Assembly: GCA_024400895.1 (NCBI GenBank)
Contig: JAKSMA010000125.1
Coordinates: 1-7,179, forward strand
Direction of reading: 5' to 3'
DNA: 7,179 bases
DNA from: Muribaculaceae bacterium
GTDB taxonomy: Bacteria; Bacteroidota; Bacteroidia; Bacteroidales; Muribaculaceae
Below are positions 5,972 through 7,179 of the stretch, in pieces (position 1 is the first letter of the stretch; every line of letters begins with the position of its first letter). Below the pieces are notes generated by a model. That model was not told the DNA's origin and did no database searches. It worked only from the letters and a program-made list of their open reading frames with translations. The translations under genes and the position numbers were made by a program.

Positions 5972-6942
5972 ACTACACAGAAGAATTCGAAGAAAAGCCT
6001 GTAATCATCATAGAGGACAAGGCGCCCAACCAGCAAGGACAAGGCGAAAGCGAAACTCCTGTCATCATCATTGAAGACGATGGATTCGACAACAACACTC
6101 CCGCCACCGGCACACCAGCCGCTCCTAAGCCCCGAAAGATGTGGCCATGGATTGTGGGCTCGGTGGCTGCCACACTGCTCCTTTGCATCGCTGGCGTGAA
6201 ATATTACAACTATCAGCGCACATTTAAGGAACTGGGCGTGCCCGTTTCATATACTTCGGCTGAAAACATTTCCCGACTCGAAAAGGCTCCCGGCAAAGCC
6301 GTGGCGCCAGAGGTGGTGTTCTCCACCGACTCGGTGCTGGGCGTGGAACTCAATTTCTACGAACTGCGCGGTCTGAAAGCTGCTATTAGTTTCGTGGAGC
6401 CAAGCGCAGCCGATCAGTCGACATACTTCTACTGCCAGGGTCCCGACTACAAGAATGCGTCGTCGAGAAACGCACAATACCTCGGCACGCTTATAGTGCA
6501 GGGCAAGATGTACGACTCCGACACCACTCGCCTCGGCTATTGCGCTATGGCTGGCGGCAACATGGTGATTGGCGTGGCGCGCGATGAGGATGTGATGGAA
6601 TATTGCATGGAGCATGGTGGCGACTTCTTCCGCCAACACGTGCTCGTGTCCGACGGTGTGCTGCCTCGTGAATTCGATATCCACGGTAAGAAGATTCGTC
6701 GCGCTCTGGGCAGAATGGGCGACAAATACTATGTGGTGGAAAGCACTGGCAAGGAAACCATGTGGGACTTTGCCGACGCGCTTCGCGAATATGGCTTCAA
6801 CGATGCCATCAACCTTAGCAACGACTATACTCGTGGCTTCTACCGCACTGCCGATGGCACTGCCACTCCTATCGGTGAAAAGAGCAGCAGAAGCAACAGA
6901 CACAAGGGCATCATCCCATTCCTGAAATTCAAAAAAAGATAA
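5968..6942 (+). CDS. Single-pass membrane protein with phosphodiester glycosidase-like (NAGPA/DUF2233) outer domain
   Basis: This 324-residue protein has an acidic N-terminal segment (1-55) with the motif PVIIIED twice (11-17 and 31-37), a Pro/Lys linker, one membrane helix (about 59-78) and a ~225-residue C-terminal domain ending in a basic tail (306-324, KFKKR). With the short acidic part inside, the large domain would be periplasmic, although the basic tail is odd. The region from about 190 to 297 resembles phosphodiester glycosidases (PF09992): AMAGGNMVIGVA, SDGVLPR (228-234), RALGR (245-249), then ETMWDFADALREYGFNDAINL (263-283). The family's usual DGGGS after NL is replaced by SNDYTRGFYR, so catalysis may be lost or changed. 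This similarity is by eye and moderate. Coupling to the LytTR gene suggests a membrane sensor or anti-regulator of that protein; an envelope-glycan enzyme is the alternative. The strong Shine-Dalgarno sequence supports the start. Confidence 0.8.
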   Translation: MNYTEEFEEKPVIIIEDKAPNQQGQGESETPVIIIEDDGFDNNTPATGTPAAPKPRKMWPWIVGSVAATLLLCIAGVKYYNYQRTFKELGVPVSYTSAENISRLEKAPGKAVAPEVVFSTDSVLGVELNFYELRGLKAAISFVEPSAADQSTYFYCQGPDYKNASSRNAQYLGTLIVQGKMYDSDTTRLGYCAMAGGNMVIGVARDEDVMEYCMEHGGDFFRQHVLVSDGVLPREFDIHGKKIRRALGRMGDKYYVVESTGKETMWDFADALREYGFNDAINLSNDYTRGFYRTADGTATPIGEKSSRSNRHKGIIPFLKFKKR

Positions 6943-6964
6943 CGCCCCCCACCATCCACGTTGC

Positions 6965-7020
6965 CTCGTAGACTTGTAGACTCTTAGACTTTTAGACTTT
7001 TAGACTCTTAGACTCGTAGC
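6965..7020. repeat. 8-bp tandem array, 7 units (consensus CTNKTAGA)
   Basis: Units are CTCGTAGA, CTTGTAGA, CTCTTAGA, CTTTTAGA twice, CTCTTAGA and CTCGTAGC, with no interruption, running straight into CTTCAG at 7021. It begins 22 bp after the membrane-protein stop. Compared with the five units at 4345-4384, the copy number differs while the junction with the structured repeat is the same. Confidence 0.9.
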
Positions 7021-7179
7021 CTTCAGAAAAACAAAAACCGAAATTAACCCCTTGTGGAGGGTGGGTGCAGAAGCACCTGGCGGTATGAGCGCATGATTTT
7101 CCTTGTGAGCAAGCTCCCAGTAAAATCTCGCACTCATTCCACCACCTTCCTTGCGGAAGGCCAACACCCTCCACAAGGC
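7021..7179. repeat. Structured interspersed repeat, copy 2 (reaches the window edge)
   Basis: This copy is about 90% identical to 4385-4544. Its outer inverted repeat is perfect: 14 bp, 7050-7063 (CCTTGTGGAGGGTG) with 7165-7178. Inside lie GGTGC/GCACC (7064-7068/7073-7077), a region bounded by GATTTT and AAAATC around GAG/CTC, and CCTTCC/GGAAGG (7145-7150/7155-7160). On the - strand the last hairpin has a GCAA (GNRA) loop and the middle one a G(CTTG)C loop, both known stable RNA tetraloops. The 60-codon - strand frame here uses a different frame from the one in copy 1, so coding is unlikely. The element may continue past the window. Confidence 0.85.

Noticed and set aside
6247..6903. 218-codon - strand frame opposite the membrane protein gene
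   Set aside because: Antisense shadow with Ala/His/Val-rich translation and no start signals; the + strand gene has a coupled start, Shine-Dalgarno sequence and membrane helix.

Overview
The window looks like a piece of a Bacteroidales chromosome (Prevotella, Muribaculaceae or a close relative). Three things point there: promoters of the Bacteroidetes type (TAnnTTTG -7 boxes, one with a well-spaced TTG at -33), start codons mostly without a Shine-Dalgarno sequence, and the gene set itself (a secreted ~940-residue M16 peptidase, a stand-alone LytTR regulator, a DUF4143 ATPase). The genus cannot be fixed from this sequence alone.

Layout. Positions 2-1198 (+) hold the 3' part of an AAA+ ATPase/DUF4143 gene that enters from the left edge; its P-loop is still visible in the first codons. 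A strong hairpin at 1232-1263 separates it from a convergent gene at 1300-4116 (-) for a secreted two-half M16 zinc peptidase. Positions 4117-4905 contain no gene but are crowded with repeats: an 8-bp array, a ~160-bp structured repeat, an 11/12-bp array, a palindrome, a 13-bp array, a 9-bp array and a terminator. At 4906-5145 (-) lies a small Ala/Glu/Lys-rich lipoprotein gene with a well-formed promoter. After a gene-free stretch (5146-5611), a two-gene + strand operon (5612-6942) encodes a 119-residue LytTR DNA-binding protein and, with an ATGA overlap, a single-pass membrane protein whose outer domain resembles phosphodiester glycosidases (NAGPA/DUF2233 type). The window ends in a second copy of the 8-bp array plus structured repeat (6965-7179).

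How parts work together. The only clear functional pair is the LytTR protein and its coupled membrane partner, a possible one-promoter membrane-sensing or anti-regulator module. The ATPase, the peptidase and the small lipoprotein appear to be independent transcription units.

Most unusual content. The two repeat copies (about 90% identical, same orientation) share no open reading frame. Each can fold into an outer stem closing three hairpins, and each is preceded by the same 8-bp tandem repeat in a different copy number. This looks like a structured, probably multi-copy non-coding element.
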